Positions 39,603 to 48,596 of a stretch of 64,000 nucleotides of DNA are shown piece by piece. The stretch lies in NCBI RefSeq assembly GCF_000429625.1, contig NZ_AUCF01000005.1:248001-312000 (forward strand), in the 5' to 3' direction. This DNA comes from Azospirillum halopraeferens DSM 3675 (GTDB lineage: Bacteria; Pseudomonadota; Alphaproteobacteria; Azospirillales; Azospirillaceae). The stretch's first letter is position 1. Every line of letters starts with the position of its first letter. The translations under genes and the position numbers were made by a program. The notes below the pieces were generated by a model that saw nothing but the letters and a program-made list of their open reading frames with translations, was not told the DNA's origin and made no database searches.

Positions 39603-39959
39603 ATGAGCGAGATCCAGGACTATCCGTCGCGCCTGTCCGACCCGGCGAGCCGCAAGTTCGGCACCTTCTCCTACCTGCCGCCGATGACGCCGGAGGAGAT
39701 CCGCGCCCAGGTCGCGTACATCGTCGCCAGGGGCTGGAACCCGGCCATCGAACACTCCGAGCCGGAGCATGCCACCGGGCATTACTGGTACATGTGGAAG
39801 CTGCCCATGTTCGGCGAAACCGACGTCGACGCCATTCTGGCGGAATGCGACACCTGCCGCCGCGCCAACCCCGGCCACCACGTGCGCCTGGTGGGCTACG
39901 ACAACGTCAAGCAGTCCAAGGGAGCGGAGATGGTGGTCTTCCGCGCCGGCACCGAATAG
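39603..39959 (+). CDS. cbbS: RuBisCO small subunit
   Basis: Small subunit of the L8S8 form I enzyme, 118 residues. Seen: [20 protein letters not shown] at about 16-35, the [20 protein letters not shown] core, [11 protein letters not shown] and the last strand [20 protein letters not shown]. It lies 43 bp after cbbL with ribosome-site-like GAGGACGAAGCC before the ATG. A strong hairpin follows, between it and cbbQ. Confidence 0.97.
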   Translation: MSEIQDYPSRLSDPASRKFGTFSYLPPMTPEEIRAQVAYIVARGWNPAIEHSEPEHATGHYWYMWKLPMFGETDVDAILAECDTCRRANPGHHVRLVGYDNVKQSKGAEMVVFRAGTE

Positions 39960-39981
39960 AGGCGGCGCCGCGGACCGCCGG

Positions 39982-40008
39982 CTTCCCCTCCCGCCCGCGG
40001 AGGGGAAG
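39982..40008 (+). other. Intercistronic hairpin between cbbS and cbbQ
   Basis: A perfect 10-bp stem (CTTCCCCTCC / GGAGGGGAAG) with a 7-nt loop, 22 bp after the cbbS stop and 31 bp before cbbQ. There is no following U-tract. It probably stabilises the abundant cbbLS message and lets only part of transcription continue into cbbQO, matching the low need for the activase. Confidence 0.6.
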
Positions 40009-40039
40009 TCCCGGCCGGGCGCCCCCGATGGAGGAAACG

Positions 40040-40861
40040 ATGCTCGACACGACGATCGCCGGCGCCGCCGAACAGTATCGCATCAAGGCCGCGCCCTATT
40101 ACCGCCCCACCGGCCGCGAGGTGGAGCAGTACCAGGCCGCCTACGACGCCCGCCTGCCCATGATGCTGAAGGGCCCCACCGGCTGCGGCAAGTCCCGCTT
40201 CGTCGAATACATGGCGTGGACCCTGGGCCGACCGCTGATCACCGTGGCCTGCAACGAGGACATGACGGCCGCCGATCTGGTCGGCCGCTTCCTGCTGGAC
40301 AAGGACGGCACCCGCTGGCAGGACGGGCCGCTGACCCGGGCCGCCCGCATCGGCGCCATCTGCTACCTGGACGAGGTGGTGGAGGCGCGCCAGGACACCA
40401 CCGTGGTCATCCACCCGCTGACCGACCACCGCCGCGTCCTGCCCCTGGACAAGACGGGGGAGCTGGTGGAGGCCCACCCGGACTTCCAGCTCGTCATCTC
40501 CTACAACCCCGGCTACCAGTCGCTGATGAAGGACCTGAAGCAGTCCACCAAGCAGCGCTTCGCCGCCATGGACTTCACCTACCCGGCACCGGAGGTGGAA
40601 GCCGAGATCGTCGCCCACGAGGCCGGCGTCGACCGCGGCCTGGCCGACAAGCTGACGCAGATCGCCGCGCGCTCGCGCAATCTCAAGGGCCACGGGCTGG
40701 ACGAGGGTATCTCCACCCGCCTGCTGGTCTACGCCGGCACGCTGATCGCCCGCGGCATCCCGGCGCCCGACGCCTGCCGCCTGGCGCTGGTCCGCCCGCT
40801 GACCGACGATCCCGACATGCGCGACGCGCTGGACGCCGCCGTGTCCACCTTCTTCGCCTGA
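40040..40861 (+). CDS. cbbQ: RuBisCO activase AAA+ subunit CbbQ
   Basis: A MoxR-type AAA+ ATPase of 273 residues. With CbbO it remodels inhibited RuBisCO to release tight-binding sugar phosphates. Walker A GPTGCGKS has Lys51; Walker B is ICYLDEVVEA near 110; the sensor 1 region is VISYNPGYQSLMKDLK near 155; an arginine-finger region lies in KQRFAAMDF. The ATG at 40040 is chosen since GGAGG lies 5 bp upstream; an in-frame ATG at 40028 overlaps that site. It is followed by cbbO after 25 bp. Confidence 0.96.
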   Translation: MLDTTIAGAAEQYRIKAAPYYRPTGREVEQYQAAYDARLPMMLKGPTGCGKSRFVEYMAWTLGRPLITVACNEDMTAADLVGRFLLDKDGTRWQDGPLTRAARIGAICYLDEVVEARQDTTVVIHPLTDHRRVLPLDKTGELVEAHPDFQLVISYNPGYQSLMKDLKQSTKQRFAAMDFTYPAPEVEAEIVAHEAGVDRGLADKLTQIAARSRNLKGHGLDEGISTRLLVYAGTLIARGIPAPDACRLALVRPLTDDPDMRDALDAAVSTFFA

Positions 40862-40886
40862 CCGCCGCACCGTCCGGAGGGCCGTC

Positions 40887-43208
40887 ATGAGCATCAGCCT
40901 GGACTCCTACCGCGAGCACCTCGGGCGGATCGCGCCGGAGGTCCACCCCGTCCTGGAAGCGGCCTTCCACGAGGCGGCCCGCACCATGACGCCCGCCGGG
41001 GTGCGGACGTGGCTGGAGGGGGCCCGCGCGCTGGGCGACCTCGGCCGCGGCCACGGCGTGGTCGCCTGCTACCTGGAGGCGATGCCGCCGGTGGCGCGCG
41101 AGGTGGGCGAGGAGGCGATCGGCGAATGCGTCGGCGCCGCCCTGAAGCTGGCGTCCATGACCTCGGGCGAGGTGATCGGCCTGTTCTTCGCCACGTTGCC
41201 GGCGGCGGCCCGGCGGCTGGGCGACATCGAACTGCTGCGGGGATACATCGCGTTCCTGCACCAGATGGCGGCACGGGCACCGCGCGGGCTGCGGCCGATG
41301 TTCGGACGACTGGACGAGCTGCTGTCCAAGCTGACGCTCGGCGGGCTGCGGCGCTGGGCCTTCTTCGGGGCCGACGCGCACCGCACCGACGTGAAGACGC
41401 AGCTCGCTTATTTCGCGCTGGAAACGCCCGACAGCCGCGCCGTGCTGCGCAAGGAGCGGCGGGGCATCCTGTTCATCGACCACCAGCGGCGGCTGTCGGC
41501 GACCCTGCGCGCCCTGTGGGGGCGCGACTTCCGGCTGCGCCCGGCGGCGGCCGACCGCAGCGAGTTCCGGCCCTATCTGGATGGCATCGTGCTGCACCTG
41601 CCCGACGCGGTGGACGACCGCGACGGCGTGCCGGGCTCTGACCTGTTCCGCGCCATCGCCGCCCACATGGCCGCCCACCTCGTCTACACGCCCGGCCCCC
41701 TCACGGCGCGCGACCTGAATCCGGCACAACGGACCCTGGTCGGCTTCATGGAGGATGCCCGCGTCGAACACTGCGCGGCGGGCGACCTGCCGGGGCTGCG
41801 CACGCTGTGGCGCCGGCTGATGACGCAGCCCGCCGACGGCGCGCCCGAGCACGAGGCGGTGGCGTGGCTGGAGGGGCTGGCGCTGCACCTGCTGGACGCT
41901 GACCGCCCCACCGGCGACGCCGACCTCGACGCCCTGGCCGCCCGCTTCCACGCCGGCGTCGGGGAGCGGCGGCTGGACACCGGGCTGTCCCTGGAGCTGG
42001 GGCTCGACCTCTACCGCTGCCTGTCGCGCCGCCGCGCGGTGCCGTCTCTGCGCGTGCTGGACTCCCTGCGCCTGCCCTACCGCGATGACAACCGCTTCGT
42101 CTGGAACGCCGAGGCATTCGCCTGGCGGCCGGGGATGGACCCGCTTCCAGAACAGCGCCAGGTCCGCAGGCGGGTGTCCCTGATGGAGATGATCAACGAG
42201 GTGGAGGTGGAAACCGCCGGCGACGACGCGCAGGAGATCTGGGTGCTGGACGGCGAGCTGTACGACGACGACGGTACCACGTTCAACGAGCGCGAAGGCA
42301 AGCCGCCGGTGTCCGATCCCTTCCCCTACCACGAGTGGGATTACCGGGTTCAGCTCTTCCGCCCCGACTGGGCCACGGTCTACGAACACCGGCCGGCCAT
42401 CGGCGATCCCGCCGCCATCGACGCCATCCTCGCCGCCCACCGGCCGGTGACGCAGCGCCTGCGCCACATCGTCGACCGCCTGCGCCCGCAGGGTGTCCAG
42501 CGCCAGCGCAAGCTGGAGGACGGCGACGAGATCGACCTGAACGCCGCGGTCGACGCCCTGGTGAGCCTGCGCGCCGGCCTGGATCACGACCCGCGCATCA
42601 CCATGCGCAACGTGCTGCGCCAGCGCGACCTGAGCGTGCTGGTGCTGCTCGACCTGTCGGAATCGACCAAGGACCCGGTGCGCGGGACGGACAGGACGAT
42701 CATCGACCTGACGCGCGAGGCGGCGGCGCTGGTCGGTTCGGCGGTGGACACCATCGGCGACCCGTTCGCCATCCACGGCTTCCGCTCCCGCGGGCGGCAT
42801 GACGTGGAATACCTGCGATTCAAGGACTTCGACGGCCGGCTCGACCGCCACGCCAAGGCGCGGCTGGCCGGCATGGGCGGCGGCTTCTCCACCCGCATGG
42901 GCACGGCCCTGCGCCACGCCGCCACCCACCTGCTGCGCCGGCCGCAGCGCCGGAAGCTGGTTCTGCTGGTCACCGACGGCGAGCCCGCCGACATCGACGA
43001 GCGCGATCCGCAGTACCTGCGGCTCGACGCCAAGAGGGCGGTGGAGGAGCTGCGCAGCCGCGGCGTCCACGCCTTCTGCCTGACGCTGGACCCCTATGCC
43101 GACCGCTATGTGGAGCGCATCTTCGGCCCGGCCGGCTACACCATCGTCGACCGGGTGGAGCGGCTGCCCGAGCGGCTGCCGACCCTGTTCGCCGAACTGA
43201 CGGGATAA
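40887..43208 (+). CDS. cbbO: RuBisCO activase partner CbbO (von Willebrand factor A protein)
   Basis: A 773-residue adaptor that joins the CbbQ hexamer to RuBisCO. A long helical N-terminal region (1-560) is followed by a VWA domain at about 580-770. The metal-ion-dependent adhesion site starts with LVLLDLSESTKD near 587 and continues with the Thr in GGGFSTRMGTALRHA near 670 and the Asp in LVTDGEPAD near 697. In family studies the VWA site contacts an acidic residue of the large subunit. It converges on cobT, 15 bp apart. Confidence 0.95.
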   Translation: MSISLDSYREHLGRIAPEVHPVLEAAFHEAARTMTPAGVRTWLEGARALGDLGRGHGVVACYLEAMPPVAREVGEEAIGECVGAALKLASMTSGEVIGLFFATLPAAARRLGDIELLRGYIAFLHQMAARAPRGLRPMFGRLDELLSKLTLGGLRRWAFFGADAHRTDVKTQLAYFALETPDSRAVLRKERRGILFIDHQRRLSATLRALWGRDFRLRPAAADRSEFRPYLDGIVLHLPDAVDDRDGVPGSDLFRAIAAHMAAHLVYTPGPLTARDLNPAQRTLVGFMEDARVEHCAAGDLPGLRTLWRRLMTQPADGAPEHEAVAWLEGLALHLLDADRPTGDADLDALAARFHAGVGERRLDTGLSLELGLDLYRCLSRRRAVPSLRVLDSLRLPYRDDNRFVWNAEAFAWRPGMDPLPEQRQVRRRVSLMEMINEVEVETAGDDAQEIWVLDGELYDDDGTTFNEREGKPPVSDPFPYHEWDYRVQLFRPDWATVYEHRPAIGDPAAIDAILAAHRPVTQRLRHIVDRLRPQGVQRQRKLEDGDEIDLNAAVDALVSLRAGLDHDPRITMRNVLRQRDLSVLVLLDLSESTKDPVRGTDRTIIDLTREAAALVGSAVDTIGDPFAIHGFRSRGRHDVEYLRFKDFDGRLDRHAKARLAGMGGGFSTRMGTALRHAATHLLRRPQRRKLVLLVTDGEPADIDERDPQYLRLDAKRAVEELRSRGVHAFCLTLDPYADRYVERIFGPAGYTIVDRVERLPERLPTLFAELTG

Positions 43209-43223
43209 CCGGCGGTGCCGGGC

Positions 43224-45110
43224 CTAGCGGCGCCGGCCGGGCCCGCCGCCCGGCCCCCGACCCGGTCCCCGCCCGTCCTCGTCGAACAGCTCCGCCAGCT
43301 TGTTCATCATGGTCCCGCCGAGCTGCTCGGCGTCGACGATGGTGACGGCGCGCCGATAATAGCGCGTCACGTCGTGGCCGATGCCGATGGCCACCAGTTC
43401 CACCGGGGAACGGGTCTCGATGTATTCGATGGCGTGGCGCAGGTGGCGTTCCAGGTAGTTGCCGGAATTGACCGACAGGGTGGAGTCGTCCACCGGCGCG
43501 CCGTCGGAGATGACCATCAGGATGCGCCGCTGCTCCGGCCGGGCGATCAGGCGGTCGTGCGCCCACAGGAGCGCCTCGCCGTCGATGTTCTCCTTCAGGA
43601 TGCCCTCGCGCAGCATCAGGCCCAGGTTCTTGCGGGCCCGCCGCCAGGGCTGGTCGGCCGACTTGTAGATGATGTGGCGCAGGTCGTTGAGGCGGCCGGG
43701 GTTGACCGGCTTGCCCTGCTGCAGCCACAGCTCGCGCGCCTGCCCGCCCTTCCAGGCGCGGGTGGTGAAGCCCAGGATCTCCACCTTCACCGCGCAGCGC
43801 TCCAGGGTGCGGGCCAGGATGTCGGCGCTCATGGCGGCGATGGAGATGGGGCGGCCGCGCATGGAGCCGGAGTTGTCGATCAGCAGCGACACCACCGTGT
43901 CGCGGAAGTCCATCTCCTTCTCGCGCTTGTACGACAGGGGCAGGACCGGGTTGATGACGATGCGCGACAGACGGGCGGCGTCCAGCAGCCCCTCCTCCAG
44001 GTCGAACTCCCAGGCGCGCTGCTGCTTGGCCAGCAGGCGCCGCTGCAACCGGTTGGCCAGCTTTGAGATCACCCCCTGGAGGTGCTGGAGCTGCTGGTCG
44101 AGCATCAGGCGCAGGCGCGCCATCTCGTCGGGGTCGCACAGGTCGGCGGCGTCGACGGTTTCGTCGAACTGGGTGGTGAACGCCTTGTAGGCGTTGGGGT
44201 CGACATCGTTGCGCCGGGTGTGGTCGGGGCGCCAGGGGACGCCGGGGCCGGCGGGCTCCTCCGCCCCCTCGCCCTCGCCGAGTTCACCCTCGCCGTCCTC
44301 GCCGCCCTCCTCGGCCCCTTCGCCGCCGCCGCTGTCCTGCATCTCCGACGAGGACATCGATTCGCTCGGGTTCGACACCTCCTCCTCGCCACGGGTCTGG
44401 CCCTCGTTGGCGGGCTGCTCGTTGTCGTCCGACTCCCGGTCGTCCCGTTCCTCCGGCTCCTCCTCGGTTTCCGGTTCCTGGCCGACCTCCATGTCCAGTT
44501 CGGACAGCAGAGAGCGGACGGCGCGGGCGTAGGAGTCCTGGTCGGCCATGGTCTCGGCCAGCGCACTCAGGTCGTGCCCCAGCTTGCTGCGCAGCCACGG
44601 ACGCCACAGGTCGACGGCCTGGCGGGCGGTGGGCGGCGGCTCGGCCCCGGTCATCGCCTCGCGGGCGACCAGGCGCAGCACCTCGGCCAGGGGCACCTGG
44701 TCGCGCTGGGTCATCCGATCGAAGCCCTGCTTGCGATAGCGCTCGTCCAGCGCCGCGGCCAGGTTGCCGGCCACCCCGGACATGGCGCGCGCGCCCAGCG
44801 CCTCGCAGCGCGCCTGCTCCATGGCGTCGAAGGCGGCGCGCGCGGTGTCGCTCAACGGCATCCGCCGCGCGTGCACCGTCGCGTCGTGCAGGCGCAGGCG
44901 CAATGCGACCGCGTCCGCCGCCCCGCGCACCGCCGCGACGTCGTGCGGGTTGAGATCGCGCGCCGGCACCGGCACGCGCACCCGCGCCCCGATCACCCCC
45001 GGCGGCTCGGCCGAAAAGGCCACCTGCACGTCATCCCGCCCGGCCAGCGCCCGGACGGTCGCGATGGTGGAGCGCTTGAACACTTCGGTCGGGGATTCGC
45101 GGTCGGACAT
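43224..45110 (-). CDS. cobT: Cobaltochelatase subunit CobT
   Basis: A VWA-containing subunit of aerobic cobaltochelatase, 628 residues. The typical layout is present: an N-terminal helical part, a very acidic middle at about 208-292 (runs of Glu/Asp/Ser/Gly), and a C-terminal VWA domain with MIDAS DNSGSM near 412 and later the Asp in ISDGAPVD near 530. With CobS it forms the ATP-driven chaperone that loads cobalt through CobN in B12 synthesis. It lies 10 bp after the toxin gene, so its expression is tied to the inserted toxin-antitoxin pair and cobS. No cobN is in the window. Confidence 0.94.
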   Translation of the reverse strand: MSDRESPTEVFKRSTIATVRALAGRDDVQVAFSAEPPGVIGARVRVPVPARDLNPHDVAAVRGAADAVALRLRLHDATVHARRMPLSDTARAAFDAMEQARCEALGARAMSGVAGNLAAALDERYRKQGFDRMTQRDQVPLAEVLRLVAREAMTGAEPPPTARQAVDLWRPWLRSKLGHDLSALAETMADQDSYARAVRSLLSELDMEVGQEPETEEEPEERDDRESDDNEQPANEGQTRGEEEVSNPSESMSSSEMQDSGGGEGAEEGGEDGEGELGEGEGAEEPAGPGVPWRPDHTRRNDVDPNAYKAFTTQFDETVDAADLCDPDEMARLRLMLDQQLQHLQGVISKLANRLQRRLLAKQQRAWEFDLEEGLLDAARLSRIVINPVLPLSYKREKEMDFRDTVVSLLIDNSGSMRGRPISIAAMSADILARTLERCAVKVEILGFTTRAWKGGQARELWLQQGKPVNPGRLNDLRHIIYKSADQPWRRARKNLGLMLREGILKENIDGEALLWAHDRLIARPEQRRILMVISDGAPVDDSTLSVNSGNYLERHLRHAIEYIETRSPVELVAIGIGHDVTRYYRRAVTIVDAEQLGGTMMNKLAELFDEDGRGPGRGPGGGPGRRR

Positions 45111-45120
45111 CGGTATGGAC

Positions 45121-45519
45121 TCAGGTCAGATGCTGGAAATCAGCCAGCCGGGCGGCTTGCCGGTCGAAGGTTACGGTCGTCGCGCAGCCATGACGGCGGT
45201 TGATGCAGCCGATCAGCGCATCGGCGAAGCCCGCTCCGCCGGACCGCCAGAGCGCCAGCGCTTCACCGACGGCGGCGTGATCCTCCACATCGAACCCTTC
45301 CGCGCTCAAAAGGGCTTCGATCATGCCGGCTACCAGGGTCCGGTCATAGCGGTAGGCCCGCAGAAGCACCCAGACGGCTTCGCACAGGACGACGCGGCCG
45401 ATAAAGATCTCGTCGCCGGTGTCCGCGCACCGGTCGACGAAGGACTTCGCCGCCGCCGACTGGACCGGATCGTCGTTGACCAGAAAGCGCAGCAGCACGT
45501 TGGTGTCGATGCCGATCAT
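45121..45519 (-). CDS. PIN-domain toxin of VapC type
   Basis: A 132-residue PIN-domain endoribonuclease. The four acidic metal ligands are present: Asp5 in [10 protein letters not shown], Glu in [10 protein letters not shown] near 45, Asp in [10 protein letters not shown] near 98 and Asp in VTFDRQAA near 116. VapC-type toxins cleave tRNA or rRNA loops and are neutralised by the co-encoded antitoxin. The start overlaps the antitoxin stop by 4 bp (ATGA). All catalytic residues are kept, so the toxin is probably active. Confidence 0.9.
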   Translation of the reverse strand: MIGIDTNVLLRFLVNDDPVQSAAAKSFVDRCADTGDEIFIGRVVLCEAVWVLLRAYRYDRTLVAGMIEALLSAEGFDVEDHAAVGEALALWRSGGAGFADALIGCINRRHGCATTVTFDRQAARLADFQHLT

Positions 45520-45767
45520 GCACGCTTCGCCCGCTCGACCGCCGCCCCGGCGATGGCCTCGTCCATCTCCTGCACCGACAGGGGCCGGTCGGGCCGGGGA
45601 AGGCAGCCGAACAGGTCGGCAGCCCGCCGCCGCCGCGGCGCGACGATGGCGGTGCCGTCATCGGCCACGTCGATCCGGACCCGGTCGCCGGGCTTCAGGC
45701 CGAGCCTGTCGCGGACCTCCTTCGGCAACGCGATCTCGCCGTTCGGTCCCACCTCGATATAGCCCAT
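45516..45767 (-). CDS. AbrB/MazE-fold antitoxin (VapB type)
   Basis: An 83-residue antitoxin. Residues 1-46 form a swapped-hairpin AbrB/SpoVT DNA-binding domain (YIEVGPNGEIALPKEVRDRL then GLKPGDRVRIDV). The C-terminal tail (LSVQEMDEAIAGAAVERAKR) should wrap around the toxin. Such antitoxins repress their own promoter, but only 22 bp separate this gene from cobS upstream, so a separate promoter must lie within the cobS 3' end or the pair is read from the cobS transcript. Confidence 0.88.
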   Translation of the reverse strand: MGYIEVGPNGEIALPKEVRDRLGLKPGDRVRIDVADDGTAIVAPRRRRAADLFGCLPRPDRPLSVQEMDEAIAGAAVERAKRA

Positions 45768-45789
45768 GACGACCTCCCGCGGACCCGCC

Positions 45790-46794
45790 CTACACCAGGT
45801 TGACCGCCACCCCCGTCTCCGGCAGTTCGGTACCGAAGCAGCGCTGGTAGTACTCGGCAACCGTCGGGCGCTCCACCTCGTCGCACTTGTTCAGGAACGT
45901 GATGCGGAAGGCGAAGGCGACGTCACCGAAGATGGTGGCGTTCTCCGCCCAGGTGATGACCGTGCGCGGGCTCATCACGGTGGAGATGTCGCCGTTGACG
46001 AAGCCCTGGCGGGTCATGTCGGCCAGCCGCACCATGGCGCTGACCGTCTGGCGCTTGTCCGGCGTGTCGTAGGACGCCACCTTGGCGCGGATGATCTCCA
46101 CCTCGGCGTCGTGCGGCAGGTAGTTCAGGGTCGCAACGATGTTCCAGCGGTCCATCTGGCCCTGGTTGATCTGCTGCGTGCCGTGGTAGAGGCCGGTGGT
46201 GTCGCCCAGGCCGACCGTGTTCGCCGTGGCGAACAGGCGGAAGGCCGGGTGCGGCCGGATGACCCGGTTCTGGTCGAGGAGGGTGAGCTTGCCCTCCACC
46301 TCCAGCACGCGCTGGATGACGAACATGACGTCGGGGCGGCCGGCGTCGTATTCGTCGAAGACCAGGGCACAGGCGTGCTGGAGCGCCCAGGGCAGGATAC
46401 CCTCGCGGTACTCCGTCACCTGCAGGCCGTCGCGCAGCACGATGGCGTCCTTGCCCATCAGGTCGATGCGGCTGATGTGGCTGTCCAGGTTGACGCGGAT
46501 GCACGGCCAGTTGAGGCGGGCGGCGACCTGCTCGATGTGCGTCGACTTGCCGGTGCCGTGATAGCCCTGGACCATGACGCGCCGGTTGAAGGCGAAGCCG
46601 GCCAGGATGGCCAGCGTGGTGTCGCGGTCGAACCGGTAGGCGTCGTCGACGTCGGGGACGTGGTCGGTGCGCTGGCTGAACGCCGGCACCTCCATGTCGG
46701 AATCGATGCCGAAGGTCTGGCGAACGGAAACCTTGATGTCCGGCACGTGGTCGAACAGGGCCGACGTGGCCTGGGAAGCTCCTTGAGATGGCAT
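45790..46794 (-). CDS. cobS: Cobaltochelatase subunit CobS
   Basis: A MoxR-like AAA+ ATPase of 334 residues, close to the 332 of the reference Pseudomonas denitrificans protein. Seen: the N-terminal [20 protein letters not shown], Walker [10 protein letters not shown] near 80, Walker [19 protein letters not shown] near 140, and [20 protein letters not shown] near 190. It forms rings with CobT to drive cobalt insertion. The start at 46794 gives the family N-terminus. It follows the DnaJ-like gene by 74 bp, and in turn is followed by the VapBC-type pair and then cobT. Confidence 0.95.
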   Translation of the reverse strand: MPSQGASQATSALFDHVPDIKVSVRQTFGIDSDMEVPAFSQRTDHVPDVDDAYRFDRDTTLAILAGFAFNRRVMVQGYHGTGKSTHIEQVAARLNWPCIRVNLDSHISRIDLMGKDAIVLRDGLQVTEYREGILPWALQHACALVFDEYDAGRPDVMFVIQRVLEVEGKLTLLDQNRVIRPHPAFRLFATANTVGLGDTTGLYHGTQQINQGQMDRWNIVATLNYLPHDAEVEIIRAKVASYDTPDKRQTVSAMVRLADMTRQGFVNGDISTVMSPRTVITWAENATIFGDVAFAFRITFLNKCDEVERPTVAEYYQRCFGTELPETGVAVNLV

Positions 46795-46868
46795 GAGGCG
46801 ATCTTGTCGTTGCAGCGAGTGGTCCGATCCCGGCCGGCGGCGGCGCCGCGGCCCGCGTTCGTCAGGGT

Positions 46869-47456
46869 CTACACACCATAACAGGCTTTCAGCGTGTTGT
46901 AGGCCTGATTGATCTGTTTCAGCCGTTCTTCCGCATCGCGGTCGCCGCCGTTGGCGTCGGGGTGATGGATCTTCACCAGTTCGCGGTAACGCGCCTTGAT
47001 CTGCGGGAAGTCGATGGGCGGCGCCAGGTCCAGCAGGGCCAGCGCTTCCTCCTCCGGCGTGCGGACCGCCCGGTGACGGTGGCCGTTCTCCTGCGACCCG
47101 GTGTTCCCGGCGTTCTGCGCGAACTCGAATCCGAACCCGTGGACCGCCCGATCGCGCAGGAACTTCTCCTGGGTCTGCCAGTAGCCGAGCGGCCAGCTCG
47201 GTCTCTGCCAGGTGGTGTCGCGCCGCAGCTCCGCCTCGATCTGGTCGGCGGTCATGCCGGCGTAATAGTCCCACGCCGCGTTGTAGGCGCGCACATGCTC
47301 CAGACAGAACCAATAGTATTCGTTGAGACGGTCGCGCCCCTTGGGTGCGCGGTGCTCGCCCGCGTGCGCGCAGCCGGGATGCTCGCACATCCGCAGGGCC
47401 GGACGGCGCGGTTCCTCATAGAGACGGCTGGTCGAACGGGCGCGGTTTCGTTGCAT
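46869..47456 (-). CDS. J-domain (DnaJ-like) protein
   Basis: A 195-residue protein with an unusual order: an N-terminal Cys-containing segment ([18 protein letters not shown], a possible small zinc site), an aromatic-rich middle ([20 protein letters not shown]), and a C-terminal J domain at about 140-195 with the HPD tripeptide in [17 protein letters not shown]. The HPD motif stimulates Hsp70 ATPase. Relatives sit next to cobS in many alphaproteobacteria, so a role in chelatase or Fe-S chaperoning has been imagined but is unproven. The start at 47456 is the first sensible Met. Confidence 0.88.
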   Translation of the reverse strand: MQRNRARSTSRLYEEPRRPALRMCEHPGCAHAGEHRAPKGRDRLNEYYWFCLEHVRAYNAAWDYYAGMTADQIEAELRRDTTWQRPSWPLGYWQTQEKFLRDRAVHGFGFEFAQNAGNTGSQENGHRHRAVRTPEEEALALLDLAPPIDFPQIKARYRELVKIHHPDANGGDRDAEERLKQINQAYNTLKACYGV

Positions 47457-47611
47457 CGGCAAAGTATGGTGAGACGCGCTGCCGCTGGCAAGCACGGCCG
47501 ACCGGCGATGCGCGGGCACAACGGTCTTGACAGGGGCCGGCCGGCGGGCCGACCACACCCCGTATCATCGCGGGCGGTCGCCGCCCGTAGCCACCGCACC
47601 GGAAACCAGCC

Positions 47612-47884
47612 ATGACCTACGCCCAGCGCATGCACCGCAAGCTCACCGAAGGGCTCGCGCCGACCCGCCTGGAGATCATCGACGAGTCCGGCCGCCACGC
47701 CGGCCATGCCGGCGCCCGGCCGGAGGGTGAGACCCATTTCAATGTCACCGTCGTGTCCGCCGCCTTCGAGGGCAAGCCGCGGGTGGAACGGCAGCGGATG
47801 GTCTACGCCCTGCTGAACGAAGAACTGGCGGAGCGGGTGCACGCCCTGGCCCTGACCACCCGCACGCCGGGTGAGGACGCCTGA
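47612..47884 (+). CDS. BolA family protein
   Basis: A 90-residue BolA-type protein, probably partnering a monothiol glutaredoxin to carry or sense [2Fe-2S] clusters. The fold is recognisable: TRLEIIDESGRHAGHAG, then the conserved ETHFNVTVVSAAFEGKPRVERQRMVY segment with the cluster-ligand candidate His in ETHFN, and the last helix LLNEELAERVHALAL. It is divergent from the DnaJ-like gene over 155 bp. The following 214 bp up to the ribbon-helix-helix gene are AT-richer and include a dyad. Confidence 0.93.
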   Translation: MTYAQRMHRKLTEGLAPTRLEIIDESGRHAGHAGARPEGETHFNVTVVSAAFEGKPRVERQRMVYALLNEELAERVHALALTTRTPGEDA

Positions 47885-48020
47885 GGACGAGCCCGGACGA
47901 CCGGCGGCAGCGGCTCAACTGTCCGTCGACATACAAATGCATGCAACTAGCGCGCGTTCATCGCGCAAACTTCAGCGCGTCTTTATGCAGCATGGGTTGC
48001 ATTTCCCGGACTATTGGGTA

Positions 48021-48043
48021 CATTGCGGATTATTCATCCAATG
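48021..48043. promoter_or_regulatory. Dyad upstream of the ribbon-helix-helix gene
   Basis: CATTGCGGAT and ATCCAATG form an interrupted inverted repeat (CATTG..GGAT / ATCC.AATG) 56 bp before the ribbon-helix-helix gene. A second dyad nearby pairs AAATGCATGCAAC (47936-47948) with GTTGCATTT (47996-48004). The surrounding DNA (47930-48050) is the most AT-rich of the neighbourhood. Autoregulation by the ribbon-helix-helix protein is plausible. Confidence 0.4.
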
Positions 48044-48098
48044 TCGTGCTCGGCGTGACGACCGTCGCCGGCCGGTCTGTGCGGAGAAGGGGCCGCCC

Positions 48099-48596
48099 AT
48101 GGCGAAGCGAGGACCAAAACGGAAAACTCCGTTGCCGCTGGGGGTCGAACCCCTGCGCAGTCAGAACGTCATGATCCGCGGCCACCGCACCAGCATGCGG
48201 CTGGAGCCGTCCATGTGGGACGCGCTGGAGGAGATCGCCCAACGGGAAGCCATCCCCATCAACGAGCTGTGCACCCGCATCAAGGATCGGATCGACGAGC
48301 AGGCCCGCCAGCGCGGGCTGGCCCCTGACGAGAACGACGTGACGCTCACCTCGGCGGTGCGGGTCTTCATCGCCGCCTATTTCCGCCGGGCCTCGACCGA
48401 GGACGGCCATGTCAGCGCGCGCCACGGCGAGGGCGACCCCTTCACCGGCACGCCGTTCGACCTGAAGAAGCCCGACGACGACGACGCGCCGCCGTCCGCC
48501 GACAGCGGCCAGCAGTCGCGGGGCGGCGGTGGCCTGCATCCGCCCCGCAAGGGCGGTCCCGGCAGCTCCGCGCGCGAGTCGGCAGCGGACATCTGA
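48099..48596 (+). CDS. Ribbon-helix-helix domain protein
   Basis: A 165-residue DNA-binding-type protein. A basic leader MAKRGPKRKTPLPLG is followed by a ribbon-helix-helix domain at about 27-75 (VMIRGHRTSMRLEPSMWDAL, then EEIAQREAIPINELCTRIKD) of the RHH_4 kind frequent in alphaproteobacteria. The middle holds a short helix (LTSAVRVFIAAYFRRAS) and the tail is disordered and rich in Asp, Gly, Ser. The start at 48099 follows GGAGAAGGGG. No toxin partner is adjacent. Role unknown. Confidence 0.85.
   Translation: MAKRGPKRKTPLPLGVEPLRSQNVMIRGHRTSMRLEPSMWDALEEIAQREAIPINELCTRIKDRIDEQARQRGLAPDENDVTLTSAVRVFIAAYFRRASTEDGHVSARHGEGDPFTGTPFDLKKPDDDDAPPSADSGQQSRGGGGLHPPRKGGPGSSARESAADI

Noticed and set aside
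45790..47388. A longer CobS reading from 47388
   Set aside because: The extra 198 residues are out of frame with and antisense-free shadows of the DnaJ-like gene; the start at 46794 gives the family length.
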